From NCBI RefSeq assembly GCF_024181285.1, contig NZ_CP051201.1, forward strand, positions 1,612,001-1,676,000: a stretch of 64,000 bases of DNA. Reading direction: 5' to 3'. Both the position numbers and the translations under genes were made by a program. Origin of the DNA: Treponema sp. OMZ 790. Lineage in GTDB: Bacteria > Spirochaetota > Spirochaetia > Treponematales > Treponemataceae. The notes beneath the pieces were generated by a model, which was not told where the DNA came from, ran no database searches, and worked only from the letters and a program-made list of their open reading frames with translations. This document shows, piece by piece, positions 1 through 13,442 of this stretch (within the stretch, counting starts at the first letter, position 1; every line of letters begins with the position of its first letter).

Positions 1-299
1 GGAATAAACGGCAATAAACAAAAAATAAAAGTTATAAGCATTATAAAGGGCAGCATTTTTCTTATTGTTGAAAAATCTACAAAAAGAAAAAACGTCATTG
101 CAATTATACCTGCAATAAAATGTTTTATTTGTTTACTGACAAAATAAAGATGATTATCAAAGAGACGCTGTGCATAATAAATCGACCCTGAATATAAGGT
201 CGCAAAACCCACGCCGAACAAAAGAAGAACAGACATAGCAAAAACAAAATCATATTTTTCCGAATGAATATTTTTCTTTGCAATAATATGTTTTACCAC
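1..299 (-). CDS. ftsW: FtsW, cell-division SEDS glycosyltransferase (N-terminal part, cut by window edge)
   Basis: Only the first 99 codons are in the window. FtsW is the multi-pass septal peptidoglycan polymerase of the divisome. The visible part has a hydrophilic N-terminus, then a membrane segment holding LLLFGVGFATLYSGS and a second one starting near FIAGIIAMTFF, with SKQIKHF between them, which is typical of the SEDS N-terminus. The GTG start at 299 is chosen because AAGGAGAGG, inside the end of murF, lies five bases upstream; murF stops at base 300, so the genes abut. The function rests on this short stretch and on the division-cluster context. Confidence 0.85.
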   Translation of the reverse strand, partial: MVKHIIAKKNIHSEKYDFVFAMSVLLLFGVGFATLYSGSIYYAQRLFDNHLYFVSKQIKHFIAGIIAMTFFLFVDFSTIRKMLPFIMLITFIFCLLPFI

Positions 300-1730
300 T
301 TAAACCTCTCCTTCCTTTAAAACAGATTCCAACCTCTCAAGCTCCATTGATCTTGAACCTTTTAACAAGACAAAATCATCTTTACACAAATTTTCTTTAA
401 GCCGGTTTTTTAAAGCATCAAATTGATTTGTTTTAAATCGATATATTTTTTTTGAAGAAGAAATTTTTACATTTTCAAAAGCAGAACAAATACCGTCTCC
501 AAAAAAATATAAATTATCCGCATCGGATTTTAAAGCATCTCCAATAATCTTTTTGTGTTCATACTCCGACTCTGCACCGAGCTCAAGCATCGATGCCAAA
601 ATATAATGCTTTGAATACTCCGTATTTATAGAATCACAAAATTCTATCGCACTTTTCATCGAATCGGGATTTGCATTATAGCAATCCAAAAAATAGGTTA
701 CGAAGCCGCGGGCAACCTGCGATCTACCAAACAGAGGTCTCACGGCTTCTAAACCTGATTTTATCTCCTTAGCCGAAAAACCATTTTTTTCGGCTAAGGC
801 TATACATAAAAGAGCATTTTTTACATTATATTTTCCGGGCAATGGAAATAGAATTTCATTCCCTTTATAAAAAATTTTAGAACCCGATATGCCGGCATCT
901 TCAACCCTTTCAACCAATGAAGAGCCTTCATACGGAACGGTAAAAATAGAACCGTGAGGAACATCTTTTAAAAATTCGGTAAACTCACACTCAGGAACAA
1001 AGCCCAAAGACTCATCATTAAAACAAGAAAAAATTTCTTTTTTTTCCTCAGCAATCGCCTGTCTTGTGCCGAGAATTCCGATATGGGCAGTTCCTATATT
1101 TGTAATTATAGCAGCGTTTGGTAAAAGAATTTTTGTTATTTCGGCTATCTCACCTCTGCGGTTCATACCGAGTTCAAATATTCCGGCCTCATGTTCAGGA
1201 CGAACTTCAAAAACTGAAAGAGGCAATCCTGTCTCGGAATTTAAATTACCCTTCGTCGCCACGGTATTATATTTTTGGGAATATATCGAAGATAAAATTT
1301 CTTTTGTAGTCGTTTTCCCGCTCGATCCGGTAATCCCCACTTTATAAAGGTTAGGGAACTTTGCCAGATAATAAGCTGCCACATCCTGTAAAGCTTTTAA
1401 ATTATTTTTTACGGCAATGCAGGAAACATTATATTTTTTACAAAGAGAAACAATCTGATTTTCATTTTCTTCAAGATAATCAAAATCAACAACAAAAACT
1501 TCTGCACCGTTTTTTAAGGCAGATTCTATATAAATATGACCGTCTTGTTTTTCGCCGCGTAAGGGAATAAAAAGAGAATTATTTTTTGCATTACGGCTGT
1601 CTATAACCACAGACGAAAAAGCTTTTGAAGAATCGGCTTTATAAACAAGCCTTGCATTCGAACTGGCTATTAATTCATCAAGAGTCATGAGAGAATAGTC
1701 TAAATCTTTGTTTTCCTTTCCGCTAACCAT
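300..1730 (-). CDS. murF: MurF, UDP-MurNAc-tripeptide:D-Ala-D-Ala ligase
   Basis: Cytoplasmic ATP-dependent ligase that adds D-Ala-D-Ala to the UDP-MurNAc tripeptide, the last soluble step of peptidoglycan precursor synthesis. The 476 residues match the usual length. The P-loop GITGSSGKTT is at residues 132-141, and NIGTAHIG and the C-terminal ligase domain (FLDCYNANPDSM) follow. The N-terminal substrate domain shows VIDSRNAKNNSLFIPLRGE. The ATG at 1730 overlaps the end of ftsL by eight bases and has AAGGAG upstream, so translation is probably coupled. Its place directly after ftsL is unusual, because ftsI and murE normally lie between them. Confidence 0.95.
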   Translation of the reverse strand: MVSGKENKDLDYSLMTLDELIASSNARLVYKADSSKAFSSVVIDSRNAKNNSLFIPLRGEKQDGHIYIESALKNGAEVFVVDFDYLEENENQIVSLCKKYNVSCIAVKNNLKALQDVAAYYLAKFPNLYKVGITGSSGKTTTKEILSSIYSQKYNTVATKGNLNSETGLPLSVFEVRPEHEAGIFELGMNRRGEIAEITKILLPNAAIITNIGTAHIGILGTRQAIAEEKKEIFSCFNDESLGFVPECEFTEFLKDVPHGSIFTVPYEGSSLVERVEDAGISGSKIFYKGNEILFPLPGKYNVKNALLCIALAEKNGFSAKEIKSGLEAVRPLFGRSQVARGFVTYFLDCYNANPDSMKSAIEFCDSINTEYSKHYILASMLELGAESEYEHKKIIGDALKSDADNLYFFGDGICSAFENVKISSSKKIYRFKTNQFDALKNRLKENLCKDDFVLLKGSRSMELERLESVLKEGEV

Positions 1731-2007
1731 CCTTATTCTCCTTTGAAATAGAAACTCTTAAAATTTCACCCGATAAAGCTTTTCTCATTTTTAATTCTTC
1801 GACGGCAATTTTTTCGATTCGTTCAGGTTTTGACAAAATAGAAATACCCGAAATTTTCTTTTTGTTTTCTTCTATAATTTTTGCCTGCTCCTTATTATAG
1901 TCGGCCAAATCTCTTTCGACACTCACATATCTTGAAGACTGTAAAACTACCATAAATAAGAAAATAGGTATCAACAAGGTTAAAAGTACAGCAAGCATTT
2001 TTTTCAT
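1723..2007 (-). CDS. ftsL: FtsL-like divisome protein
   Basis: A 94-residue bitopic protein: a single hydrophobic segment at residues 3-24, then a mostly helical, charged region (DLADYNKEQAKIIEENKKK) suited to a periplasmic coiled coil. This is the build of FtsL/DivIC, which bridges early and late divisome proteins. Sequence conservation in the family is poor, so the call rests on size, topology and position between rsmH and murF. It overlaps rsmH by four bases (start within the end of rsmH) and murF by eight. Confidence 0.75.
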   Translation of the reverse strand: MKKMLAVLLTLLIPIFLFMVVLQSSRYVSVERDLADYNKEQAKIIEENKKKISGISILSKPERIEKIAVEELKMRKALSGEILRVSISKENKDG

Positions 2008-2957
2008 TTTTCATTCTCCCGATAATCAATTTTGCGCACAACCCTAAGACGGGCACTCCTCGACGGAGGATTCAGCCTTATCTCTTCATCAGAAGCCTTA
2101 ACAGCCTTTTTTGTCAAAACTTCAGCTTTGGGCCTGCCCCCGCACTTACATATCGGCATATTTTCAGGACAGGTACAGTTTTTCCCCAGTTCTTTAAAAT
2201 ACATCTTTACAATTCTATCTTCGAGAGAATGAAAAGTAATAACCCCAAGTTTACCGTTCGGCGCAAGAACGGCAAAAGCCGCATCCAAAAGACGCGGAAG
2301 TCTATCAAGCTCGCCGTTAACGGCAATCCTAAGAGCCTGAAAAGTTTTTGTTGCAGGATGAATCTTTCCATGCCTGTAGTTTTGAGGAACAACCTTGTAA
2401 ATACAATCAGCCAGTTCTTTTGCGTTGGTAAAAGCCGAAACCAACCTTTGCTCCGCTATACGGGAGGCTATTTTTCGAGAATAACGCTCTTCACCATAAT
2501 TAAAAATCAAGTCAGCCAATTCTTTTTCTTTATAAGAATTTACAATATCGGCAGCACTCAGCTTAAGATCAGGGTTCAGTCTCATATCTAAAGGTTCTGT
2601 TAAAGCAAAGGAAAAACCCCTTCCTGATTTTACATAATGAAACATGGATATTCCCAAATCCAAAAGTATCAAGTCAGGAGAATTTAACTCTTTAGGGTAA
2701 TTTTTAAAAAACGCATCAGACCAGCCCAAGTGAAAGCGCACCCTGCCGCCGAAAGATTTTAATCTTTCTTTTGCAAAGTCTTGAATTGAAGCGTCCGCAT
2801 CAACACCGACAGCATTTAATTGAGGATATTTTTTTAAAAAAGCTTCAGTATGTCCGCCTTCTCCCAATGTTCCGTCTACAAAAAGATTATGGGAAGCATC
2901 AGGTTTTAAGAATTGGAGACACTCTTCAAGCAATACCGATGTATGAACTGGCGGCAT
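2004..2957 (-). CDS. rsmH: RsmH (MraW), 16S rRNA C1402 N4-methyltransferase
   Basis: Uses S-adenosylmethionine to methylate the N4 of C1402 in 16S rRNA. The 317 residues fit the family. Motif I FVDGTLGEGGH lies at residues 27-36, LILLDLGIS is the motif around the catalytic region, and the C-terminal VITFHSLEDRIVK and the cysteine-rich CTCPENMPICKCGG are characteristic of RsmH. It is the second gene of the division cluster, five bases after mraZ. Confidence 0.95.
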   Translation of the reverse strand: MPPVHTSVLLEECLQFLKPDASHNLFVDGTLGEGGHTEAFLKKYPQLNAVGVDADASIQDFAKERLKSFGGRVRFHLGWSDAFFKNYPKELNSPDLILLDLGISMFHYVKSGRGFSFALTEPLDMRLNPDLKLSAADIVNSYKEKELADLIFNYGEERYSRKIASRIAEQRLVSAFTNAKELADCIYKVVPQNYRHGKIHPATKTFQALRIAVNGELDRLPRLLDAAFAVLAPNGKLGVITFHSLEDRIVKMYFKELGKNCTCPENMPICKCGGRPKAEVLTKKAVKASDEEIRLNPPSRSARLRVVRKIDYRENEK

Positions 2958-2962
2958 AAGAC

Positions 2963-3412
2963 CTAAAAACCTATTTCCCCTAAAGCTTCGGCAGCCTCAG
3001 AAAAATCCGGCTCACTCTCCTTTAAATATTTTTCATATTGTTTTAGATCCCATAATTCAAAACATTTACCGAGACCTAAAATAATGCAGTCTTTTTCGAG
3101 TCCTGCGCACTCGCGCAAGCTCTGGGGAATAGATATACGGCCGTTTTTATCAATCTCAATTTCTTGCGCCGGAGCAATCAAACGCCTCATTACAAGCAAA
3201 GATTGAGCTTTAAACAAAGAAGCCTTCTTCATGATTTCATCCGAAAACTTCTTCCACTTATCCGCAGTAAAAATCCAAAGACAGTCACCTACACCGCGTG
3301 TAATAACCAAATTTGAATCGGGTAATTCTGCACGTATCTTGGCCGGAAACATAATCCTTCCTTTTTCGTCAAGAGTATTCTTATATTCTCCGGTCATTGC
3401 AAAATTACCCAC
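2963..3412 (-). CDS. mraZ: MraZ, AbrB-fold transcriptional regulator of the division cluster
   Basis: DNA-binding protein with two AbrB-like halves: TGEYKNTLDEKGRIMFPAKI near the N-terminus and EIEIDKNGRISIPQSLRE near residue 90. MraZ is known in other bacteria to repress its own operon through TGGG-type direct repeats. Two starts are possible: GTG at 3412 (149 aa, with GGGAGAAAG upstream) and ATG at 3397, which would match the usual family start just before TGEY. The GTG itself overlaps the last operator repeat, so the start choice is not settled. Confidence 0.93.
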   Translation of the reverse strand: MGNFAMTGEYKNTLDEKGRIMFPAKIRAELPDSNLVITRGVGDCLWIFTADKWKKFSDEIMKKASLFKAQSLLVMRRLIAPAQEIEIDKNGRISIPQSLRECAGLEKDCIILGLGKCFELWDLKQYEKYLKESEPDFSEAAEALGEIGF

Positions 3413-3468
3413 TTTTTACTACTTTCTCCCACTTATACCCATTGTATCACAAAAATTTAGAATGTCAA
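3408..3468 (-). promoter_or_regulatory. mraZ promoter with four 10-bp-phased MraZ boxes
   Basis: Minus-strand promoter: -35 TTGACA at 3468-3463, 16-base spacer, -10 TACAAT at 3446-3441. TGGG cores start at 3441, 3431 and 3411, and a degenerate TAGT at 3421, all exactly ten bases apart. The first core overlaps the -10 box and the last overlaps the GTG start. The phasing matches the direct-repeat operator known for MraZ, so autorepression is likely. Confidence 0.8.
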
Positions 3469-3516
3469 GCGGTTTATGTGAAAAAAAAGCAATTTTTTTA
3501 GATTTTTTTAAACTAC

Positions 3517-3545
3517 TTGAATAAAAATGCGGTTTCTTCTATTAT
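3517..3545 (+). promoter_or_regulatory. Promoter of the prolyl oligopeptidase gene
   Basis: TTGAAT at 3517-3522, 17-base spacer, TATTAT at 3540-3545. A ribosome-binding site AAGGAG at 3565-3570 follows before the ATG at 3577. Confidence 0.6.
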
Positions 3546-3576
3546 TCAGTCCTAAAACAACTTTAAGGAGAAGATT

Positions 3577-5625
3577 ATGCAATACAAAAAATCGGATGTT
3601 TCCGATAACTACTTTGGAACCGAAGTCGCAGATCCATATAGATGGCTCGAAGACGACAATGCACCGGAAGTTATGGCCTGGGTTAAGGAAGAAAACAAAA
3701 AAACCGAAGCCTTTTTATCAAAAATTCCTTTTCGGGCAGAATTAAAAAAACGCCTTGAAGAAATTTGGGACTACGAAAAACGCTCCGGCCTTTTTAAAGC
3801 AGGGGATTTTTATTACTTTTTTAGAACGGAAGGTCTGCAAAACCAAAGCATAATGTACCGCCAAAAAGGACAGGAAAAAGCAGAAAGCTCTCCCGAAGTT
3901 TTTTTTGATCCGAATACTTTAAGCTCAGACGGAACGGTAGCCTTAAAAAATATAGCATTTTCCAAAGACGGAAAATACATGGCCTACTCCGTATCGGGAA
4001 GCGGCTCAGACTGGGAAGAAATCTTTGTTTTCGATGCCGAAAAGAAAATCGGCACGAAAGAACACATACACTGGGTAAAATTTTCAAATATCGCATGGTA
4101 CAAGGACGGCTTTTTTTACAGTTCATATGATGCTCCTGATAAGGGGAAAGCCTTAACCAAGAAAAACGAATTTCAAAAGTTAAAATACCATAAACTTGGA
4201 ACAAAAGAAAGCGAAGACATTCTCATATTTGAAGATAATGACCATCCTTTGCGCTCATTTTCTGCAAACACAACTGAGGACGAGAAAACCCTTCTTATTA
4301 CGGCTTTTGAAGCCGGAAATGAAGGAAATATGCTATTTGTTGCAGATTTAAGCGAAGGGCTACCCAAAAACTTCAAACAATACAATACACATTTTAAAGA
4401 CAGTGTTTGGCCGCTTGAAACTGAAAACGGCTTTTTATACCTTCTCACAAATTCAAATGCGCCTTTTTACAAAATCGTAAAAACAAGTTTAAAAAATGCA
4501 AATGAAACCGATATAATTGAAGTTATTCCTCAAAAAGACTGCCTTTTATCGAGTGCAGCCCTTTGCGGAGGAAAACTTCTTACAGTGTACTTAAAGGATG
4601 TTCAAGACGAGGCCTTTATCTGTGACCTTGACGGAAAAAACTGTACAAAAATAGATTTACCGCCAAACGGAAGCATAGGCTTTTCCGGGGCAAGAAAAAA
4701 TGAAGATTCTTTATTTTTCAGCTTTACCTCGTACACAACCCCAAACAAGATAATAAAGTACGGCATAAAAGCAAATCTTTTGGCCGACTTTTTTGTTCCG
4801 GCCATTCCAATCAACACCGAAGATTTTAAATGCGAACAAGTCTTTTTTAAGAGCAAGGACGGAACGAAGATTCCTATGCACATTGTCTCAAAAAAAGACA
4901 TTAAGCTCGACGGAAACAATCCTACCCTTATGTACGGATACGGGGGCTTCGCTATATCCCTCCCGCCGGCCTTTTCGGCAGCCCGAATGGCCTTTTTGGA
5001 AAAAGGAGGCATTTTTGCCTGCGTAAATTTACGGGGAGGTCTTGAATACGGAGAAAAATGGCATTCAGCCGGAAAAAAGATGAAAAAACAAAACGTTTTC
5101 GACGATTTTATTTCGGCAGGAGAATACCTGATAGAACACAAATATACCTCAAATAAAAAGCTCGCAATTCAAGGCGGTTCAAACGGAGGCCTTTTAATAG
5201 GAGCCGTAACAAACCAGCGCCCGGATCTTTTTGCGGTTGCAATTCCTCAGGTTGGAGTTTTAGACATGCTCCGCTACCAGCATTTTACCATAGGCTGGGC
5301 TTGGGTCGATGAATACGGAAGCAGCGAGGACAGTAAGGAGATGTTCGAGTACCTTTATGCCTACTCTCCCCTCCATAACGTAAAAGAAGGAATCGATTAC
5401 CCTTCAATTATGGTATGTACGGGAGACCACGACGACAGGGTTGTCCCTGCACACTCTTTTAAGTATGCTCAAGCCTTGCACGACACCTATAAGGGAGAAA
5501 ACCCGATACTAATCCGTATAACCGAAAAAGCAGGTCACGGAGCAGGTAAGCCTACCGCAAAGATAATAGAAGAAACAGCGGATATTTACGCCTTTATATT
5601 CAATCAAACCGGGCATAAAATTTAA
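3577..5625 (+). CDS. Prolyl oligopeptidase, family S9A
   Basis: Serine peptidase that cleaves after proline in short peptides. There is no signal peptide, so it is predicted cytosolic. The 682 residues are normal for S9A. The N-terminus (DPYRWLEDDNAPEVMAWV) is the family's opening motif, followed by a beta-propeller and a C-terminal alpha/beta hydrolase domain. The catalytic serine is S535 in GGSNGG, the acid lies in DHDDRVVP (about D619-D620) and the histidine is H654 in AGHGAGKP. AAGGAG sits upstream of the ATG. It is transcribed alone and would help use of proline-containing host peptides in a peptide-fermenting oral spirochaete (inference). Confidence 0.95.
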   Translation: MQYKKSDVSDNYFGTEVADPYRWLEDDNAPEVMAWVKEENKKTEAFLSKIPFRAELKKRLEEIWDYEKRSGLFKAGDFYYFFRTEGLQNQSIMYRQKGQEKAESSPEVFFDPNTLSSDGTVALKNIAFSKDGKYMAYSVSGSGSDWEEIFVFDAEKKIGTKEHIHWVKFSNIAWYKDGFFYSSYDAPDKGKALTKKNEFQKLKYHKLGTKESEDILIFEDNDHPLRSFSANTTEDEKTLLITAFEAGNEGNMLFVADLSEGLPKNFKQYNTHFKDSVWPLETENGFLYLLTNSNAPFYKIVKTSLKNANETDIIEVIPQKDCLLSSAALCGGKLLTVYLKDVQDEAFICDLDGKNCTKIDLPPNGSIGFSGARKNEDSLFFSFTSYTTPNKIIKYGIKANLLADFFVPAIPINTEDFKCEQVFFKSKDGTKIPMHIVSKKDIKLDGNNPTLMYGYGGFAISLPPAFSAARMAFLEKGGIFACVNLRGGLEYGEKWHSAGKKMKKQNVFDDFISAGEYLIEHKYTSNKKLAIQGGSNGGLLIGAVTNQRPDLFAVAIPQVGVLDMLRYQHFTIGWAWVDEYGSSEDSKEMFEYLYAYSPLHNVKEGIDYPSIMVCTGDHDDRVVPAHSFKYAQALHDTYKGENPILIRITEKAGHGAGKPTAKIIEETADIYAFIFNQTGHKI

Positions 5626-5634
5626 ACCTCGAAT

Positions 5635-5670
5635 GAGAGCCTTAAAGAATTCTTTTTTTTTAAGGCTCTC
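5635..5670. terminator. Terminator between two convergent genes
   Basis: Inverted repeat with arms GAGAGCCTTAAA (5635-5646) and TTTAAGGCTCTC (5659-5670) and a T-rich loop. On the plus strand it is followed by TAATTTT. The right arm reaches the stop codon of the minus-strand membrane protein, so one hairpin serves both genes. Confidence 0.7.
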
Positions 5671-8240
5671 TAATTTTCTTCGGCTTTTCCAAACTTTTTT
5701 AACATGGGCTGAATTGCATAGCTCAATAAAAGAAGGGTTACTCCAAAAACCAAGGAAGTGATAACCTTCGATAGAATGTTTAAGGTGCTTAGGTCCACAA
5801 CAATCAATTTTGCAGCAACAAAGATTATCAGTCCAAGAGAAATATAAACCATCTTGGCCCTTCCCTTCCGCAAATAATAAATAAAAGAAGCTATCGAATA
5901 AAAGGCCCAAAGCAAGGTTAAGACTCCGCCGTTGTTTATGGGAAGGTAAATATCCACAAAACTCAAAAAAACAAAGATAAAACTGATAGCTGCAAAATAA
6001 AGGATTTGAGGCAGCTTTAACATCTTAAAGAACGCAATTAAAATAAGTGCATTTAAAATATTTATCACAACCGAAAGAATATCTACATTCCAAATTTTGA
6101 TGAGGACTGTATCTTGGTGAGGCATACGGCTGTAAACAAATCCGTAATAAAAAAACGCAATGACAATCAAAAATATCCGGCCTATGTTTAAAGTTATCTT
6201 ATCCTTACTTATTTTATTTTTATAAAATTTATCCAGCGCCAAAATAAAAAGCCCCGAAAGTAAAATTCCGTATCTAAATTCTTCAGCCGTAATCGAAAAA
6301 TCGGCCAGCAGAATTTTAAGCATAAAAATAAAAAAGCAAAGTCTGTAAAAAAATCGGGCATTTTCGGTTTTTTCTTTTATTAAAGAAAGAGCATAGAGGG
6401 CAAAACTCATAGCTGCTTCAATTCCAAAAAAAAGAAATAAATAAGAGCGGTTTAATCCAAAAAAGTAATTTAAAGTGTAAGCAAGGGAAAAAATAAACAA
6501 AATAAAAACTTCCGCATCTATTGCCCTCTCATAGTACCATCTTTTTTTAAGCTTATGATGCATAAGGTTATAAACAACTATGAGCATAAGAATAATACTT
6601 TGAGCAAGCAATTCCGTATTTTTTATGTCAATTTTATTCAAAACAAAAATTAAAAATATAAATACGTAGCCTTGAAAAACCAAGCTTTGATAAATCCGTT
6701 TAAATTTTTCTTTTTGAACAAAGACCGATAGCGCCATCGGAACAAGATAAAAACTTCCTTCAAGTAAAAATCTTAAAGAGCTTAGGCGGCCACCATCTTT
6801 TAAAAGAGAGGCTATAGCCATCATATAAGCCGTTCCAAAAAGAATATGCAGCAAGATAAACACCTTATTTTCTTCTCGCTTGCGGAAAAGCCAAAACCCT
6901 AAAAAGGCCATGCTTAGTATAAGAACGGGCTGAACATCATAGGTAAACCTGTCTACCACCGTTACATAAAGAGAAATCAAGACTCCTGCAAGGTAGATAA
7001 GCCCCAAGTTATCCATTCTCTTTTTTCTGAAGGCAAGATAAGCTAGAACTATATAAAAAAAAGAAAAAATAAGATAAGCACTGCTTTGAGGCGCAAATTT
7101 ATAAACCGAAAGTTTATAAGTTAAAAATAAAGAAAAGCCCAAATTTAAAACTGCAAGAGCGGGCGACAGAATTTTATCTTTTTTCGTTTCATCATCCTTT
7201 AAATAAAAATAAAGATCCGGAATTGTGTGCACGGCCATCAATAAAAGTATAAGGCCGAAAAATAAAACGGCATCCTCTACATTTAAAGGCGTGATAAGTA
7301 AAAGCCGGGTTAAAATTCCTAAAAATGAAATTAAAGAGGTGAACTGCAATAGCCTCCAGCGTTTAAAAAAGTAAACGGCCGACGAAAGCGTAGAAACGGC
7401 AAGTACATAGAGCCCGAAGCCTGTCAAACCCAAAAAGCCTAAATCTACGGCAAAGGGTATTATTAGAGCACCGAGTAAGCCGATTATGGATATTGATGAA
7501 GAAGCCGTCATAATTGAAAGGGTGTAAGAAAGGGCTGTAATCAAGCTTAAAAATATAAAGGCAGAAAAATCTCCCAAAATGCCGTATCTTAAATAAGCGG
7601 CATAGTCCGTGATATAAAAAACCGCTATACCGCCCCCGAATAGAACCTGACTTAAAAGAAGGCGGGATTTTGCTGAGCTTCTAAAGCCGAAAAAGCAAAG
7701 AGCCGCACCAATCAAACCGCCTATAATCAAGGCAATCTCTTGCGTTATATACCCCTTGTCATAGCTTAACTTAAAGATAAAGCCCACCCCGATCAAAAGA
7801 AGAATAATTCCCAGCTTACTGATAATGGATTCTATAGAAAATAACTTTTTGATATATGGAGAAATGGTAGAATGTTTTTCTTTAATTTCTTCTTTTGCCG
7901 AACCTGCGCAGGATTCTTTTATAAAAGAATAAGTTACATCTTCTTCCTCTTGTGAGGCCTCAGCGGCCTTAGTCCATGCTTCAGTTTCCGGCGCAGTATT
8001 TACAGCCTTAAATTCTTCATTTACAAGATTCGGCACCTCAGTCTCTTCATTTACAAGATTAGCGGCCTCCGCCTCAGGAGAAACATTATCGAAGGAGCGA
8101 AATTGAAATTCCAAATCCGAAATCTTACCTTTTAAACGAATAATCTCTTCTTTTTGCTCTCTTATTTGAAAAGCATTTTTGATAGGAAATATAATAATAT
8201 ATAATAAAAGAGCAATCACAATAAGAACAACTAATACCAT
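5670..8240 (-). CDS. Large polytopic membrane protein, DUF2339 type
   Basis: An 856-residue protein with an N-terminal membrane anchor, a coiled-coil stretch (REQKEEIIRLKGKISDLE), an acidic linker of about 80 residues and then some 20 or more hydrophobic segments to the C-terminus. This build, with FSIESIISKLGIILLLIGVGFIFK opening the membrane part, is that of DUF2339 proteins, whose function is unknown. The linker contains a short tandem repeat built on NLVNEE. GGGAG lies upstream of the ATG. It has its own promoter and stands between the rRNA operon and the terminator at 5635. Confidence 0.8.
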   Translation of the reverse strand: MVLVVLIVIALLLYIIIFPIKNAFQIREQKEEIIRLKGKISDLEFQFRSFDNVSPEAEAANLVNEETEVPNLVNEEFKAVNTAPETEAWTKAAEASQEEEDVTYSFIKESCAGSAKEEIKEKHSTISPYIKKLFSIESIISKLGIILLLIGVGFIFKLSYDKGYITQEIALIIGGLIGAALCFFGFRSSAKSRLLLSQVLFGGGIAVFYITDYAAYLRYGILGDFSAFIFLSLITALSYTLSIMTASSSISIIGLLGALIIPFAVDLGFLGLTGFGLYVLAVSTLSSAVYFFKRWRLLQFTSLISFLGILTRLLLITPLNVEDAVLFFGLILLLMAVHTIPDLYFYLKDDETKKDKILSPALAVLNLGFSLFLTYKLSVYKFAPQSSAYLIFSFFYIVLAYLAFRKKRMDNLGLIYLAGVLISLYVTVVDRFTYDVQPVLILSMAFLGFWLFRKREENKVFILLHILFGTAYMMAIASLLKDGGRLSSLRFLLEGSFYLVPMALSVFVQKEKFKRIYQSLVFQGYVFIFLIFVLNKIDIKNTELLAQSIILMLIVVYNLMHHKLKKRWYYERAIDAEVFILFIFSLAYTLNYFFGLNRSYLFLFFGIEAAMSFALYALSLIKEKTENARFFYRLCFFIFMLKILLADFSITAEEFRYGILLSGLFILALDKFYKNKISKDKITLNIGRIFLIVIAFFYYGFVYSRMPHQDTVLIKIWNVDILSVVINILNALILIAFFKMLKLPQILYFAAISFIFVFLSFVDIYLPINNGGVLTLLWAFYSIASFIYYLRKGRAKMVYISLGLIIFVAAKLIVVDLSTLNILSKVITSLVFGVTLLLLSYAIQPMLKKFGKAEEN

Positions 8241-8267
8241 AACCTAACTCCCATCTTAAAGAGCTAG

Positions 8268-8296
8268 ATACTATCATTTTTTTAAAAATAATGCAA
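8268..8296 (-). promoter_or_regulatory. Promoter of the DUF2339-type gene
   Basis: TTGCAT at 8296-8291, 17-base spacer, TAGTAT at 8273-8268, reading toward the gene that starts at 8240. It lies just past the 5S rRNA end. Confidence 0.55.
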
Positions 8297-8327
8297 GGAT
8301 GGATTAAAGAGGGATAGATAAAAAAAA

Positions 8328-8440
8328 GCCAGGCAGCATCCTACTTTCCCACTTGATCAGCAGTATCATCGGCGTAAGAGAGCTTGACTTCCGTGTTCGG
8401 GATGGGAACGGGTATTACCTCTCCACTATGGCCACCTGGC
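8328..8440 (-). rRNA. rrf: 5S ribosomal RNA
   Basis: About 113 bases closed by the terminal helix GCCAGGTGGC / GCTGCCTGGC, with the conserved CCCATCCCGAACACGGAAG loop. A run of seven A on the plus strand (8321-8327) gives a T-run directly after the 3' end, so the terminal helix and T-run probably end the rRNA transcript. Confidence 0.95.
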
Positions 8441-8537
8441 AATAATAAACAAAATAAGGACTTAAAACTTTAATTGTTTTAAGCGTACTAAAGATGAGAA
8501 CGAAGAAGAAAATCATATCTCATTTGTGAAAAAAGAA

Positions 8538-11510
<2,973 letters not shown>

Positions 11511-11593
11511 CCCTTCTTTCTTACTCTTTTCAAAAAGAAGTTTTGTATTTTTTATTTTTCTTTTACGCCTAAAAGTCTTAAAACTTTTAAACG

Positions 11594-11680
11594 CCTTCGT
11601 TCCCTTCCCTAGTTATGTCAAATATCTGTCCGCCTTTTCTTGATGATTGGGCGAATAAAAACCTTGTCGCTAAACAAGGT
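11594..11680 (-). promoter_or_regulatory. Spacer hairpin and conserved rRNA element upstream of 23S
   Basis: Just after tRNA-Ala the minus strand forms a stem ACCTTG / CAAGGT (11680-11675 and 11666-11661) followed by TTTTTATT, like a weak intrinsic terminator. About 30 bases further lies GATATTTGA, seven bases, then AGGGAAGGGAA. The same two blocks with the same gap occur in the 16S leader (13595-13632). The role is not known; antitermination or processing is inferred from the placement ahead of each large rRNA. Confidence 0.5.
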
Positions 11681-11686
11681 ATTTTA

Positions 11687-11760
11687 TGGAGATAAGGGGA
11701 TTCGAACCCCTGACCTACGGCTTGCAAAGCCGCCGCTCTAGCCAGCTGAGCTATATCCCC
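11687..11760 (-). tRNA. tRNA-Ala (anticodon TGC)
   Basis: 74 bases between 16S and 23S. Acceptor stem GGGGATA / TATCTCC with discriminator A; anticodon loop TTTGCAA giving TGC; T-loop TTCGAAT. The CCA end is not encoded. An alanine tRNA in the 16S-23S spacer is common. Confidence 0.97.
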
Positions 11761-11895
11761 TCAGTTGCTTTATAAAAAAAGAGTTTCAGGAAAGAACGAA
11801 AAGGAAGTATCAAATTGTCTTGTGTACTTCAAGACTTGTTATACAAGTATTGTATAAGTAGAAGGTTAAAAACAACCTTCAAATACCCTTTCTCA

Positions 11896-13442
<1,547 letters not shown>

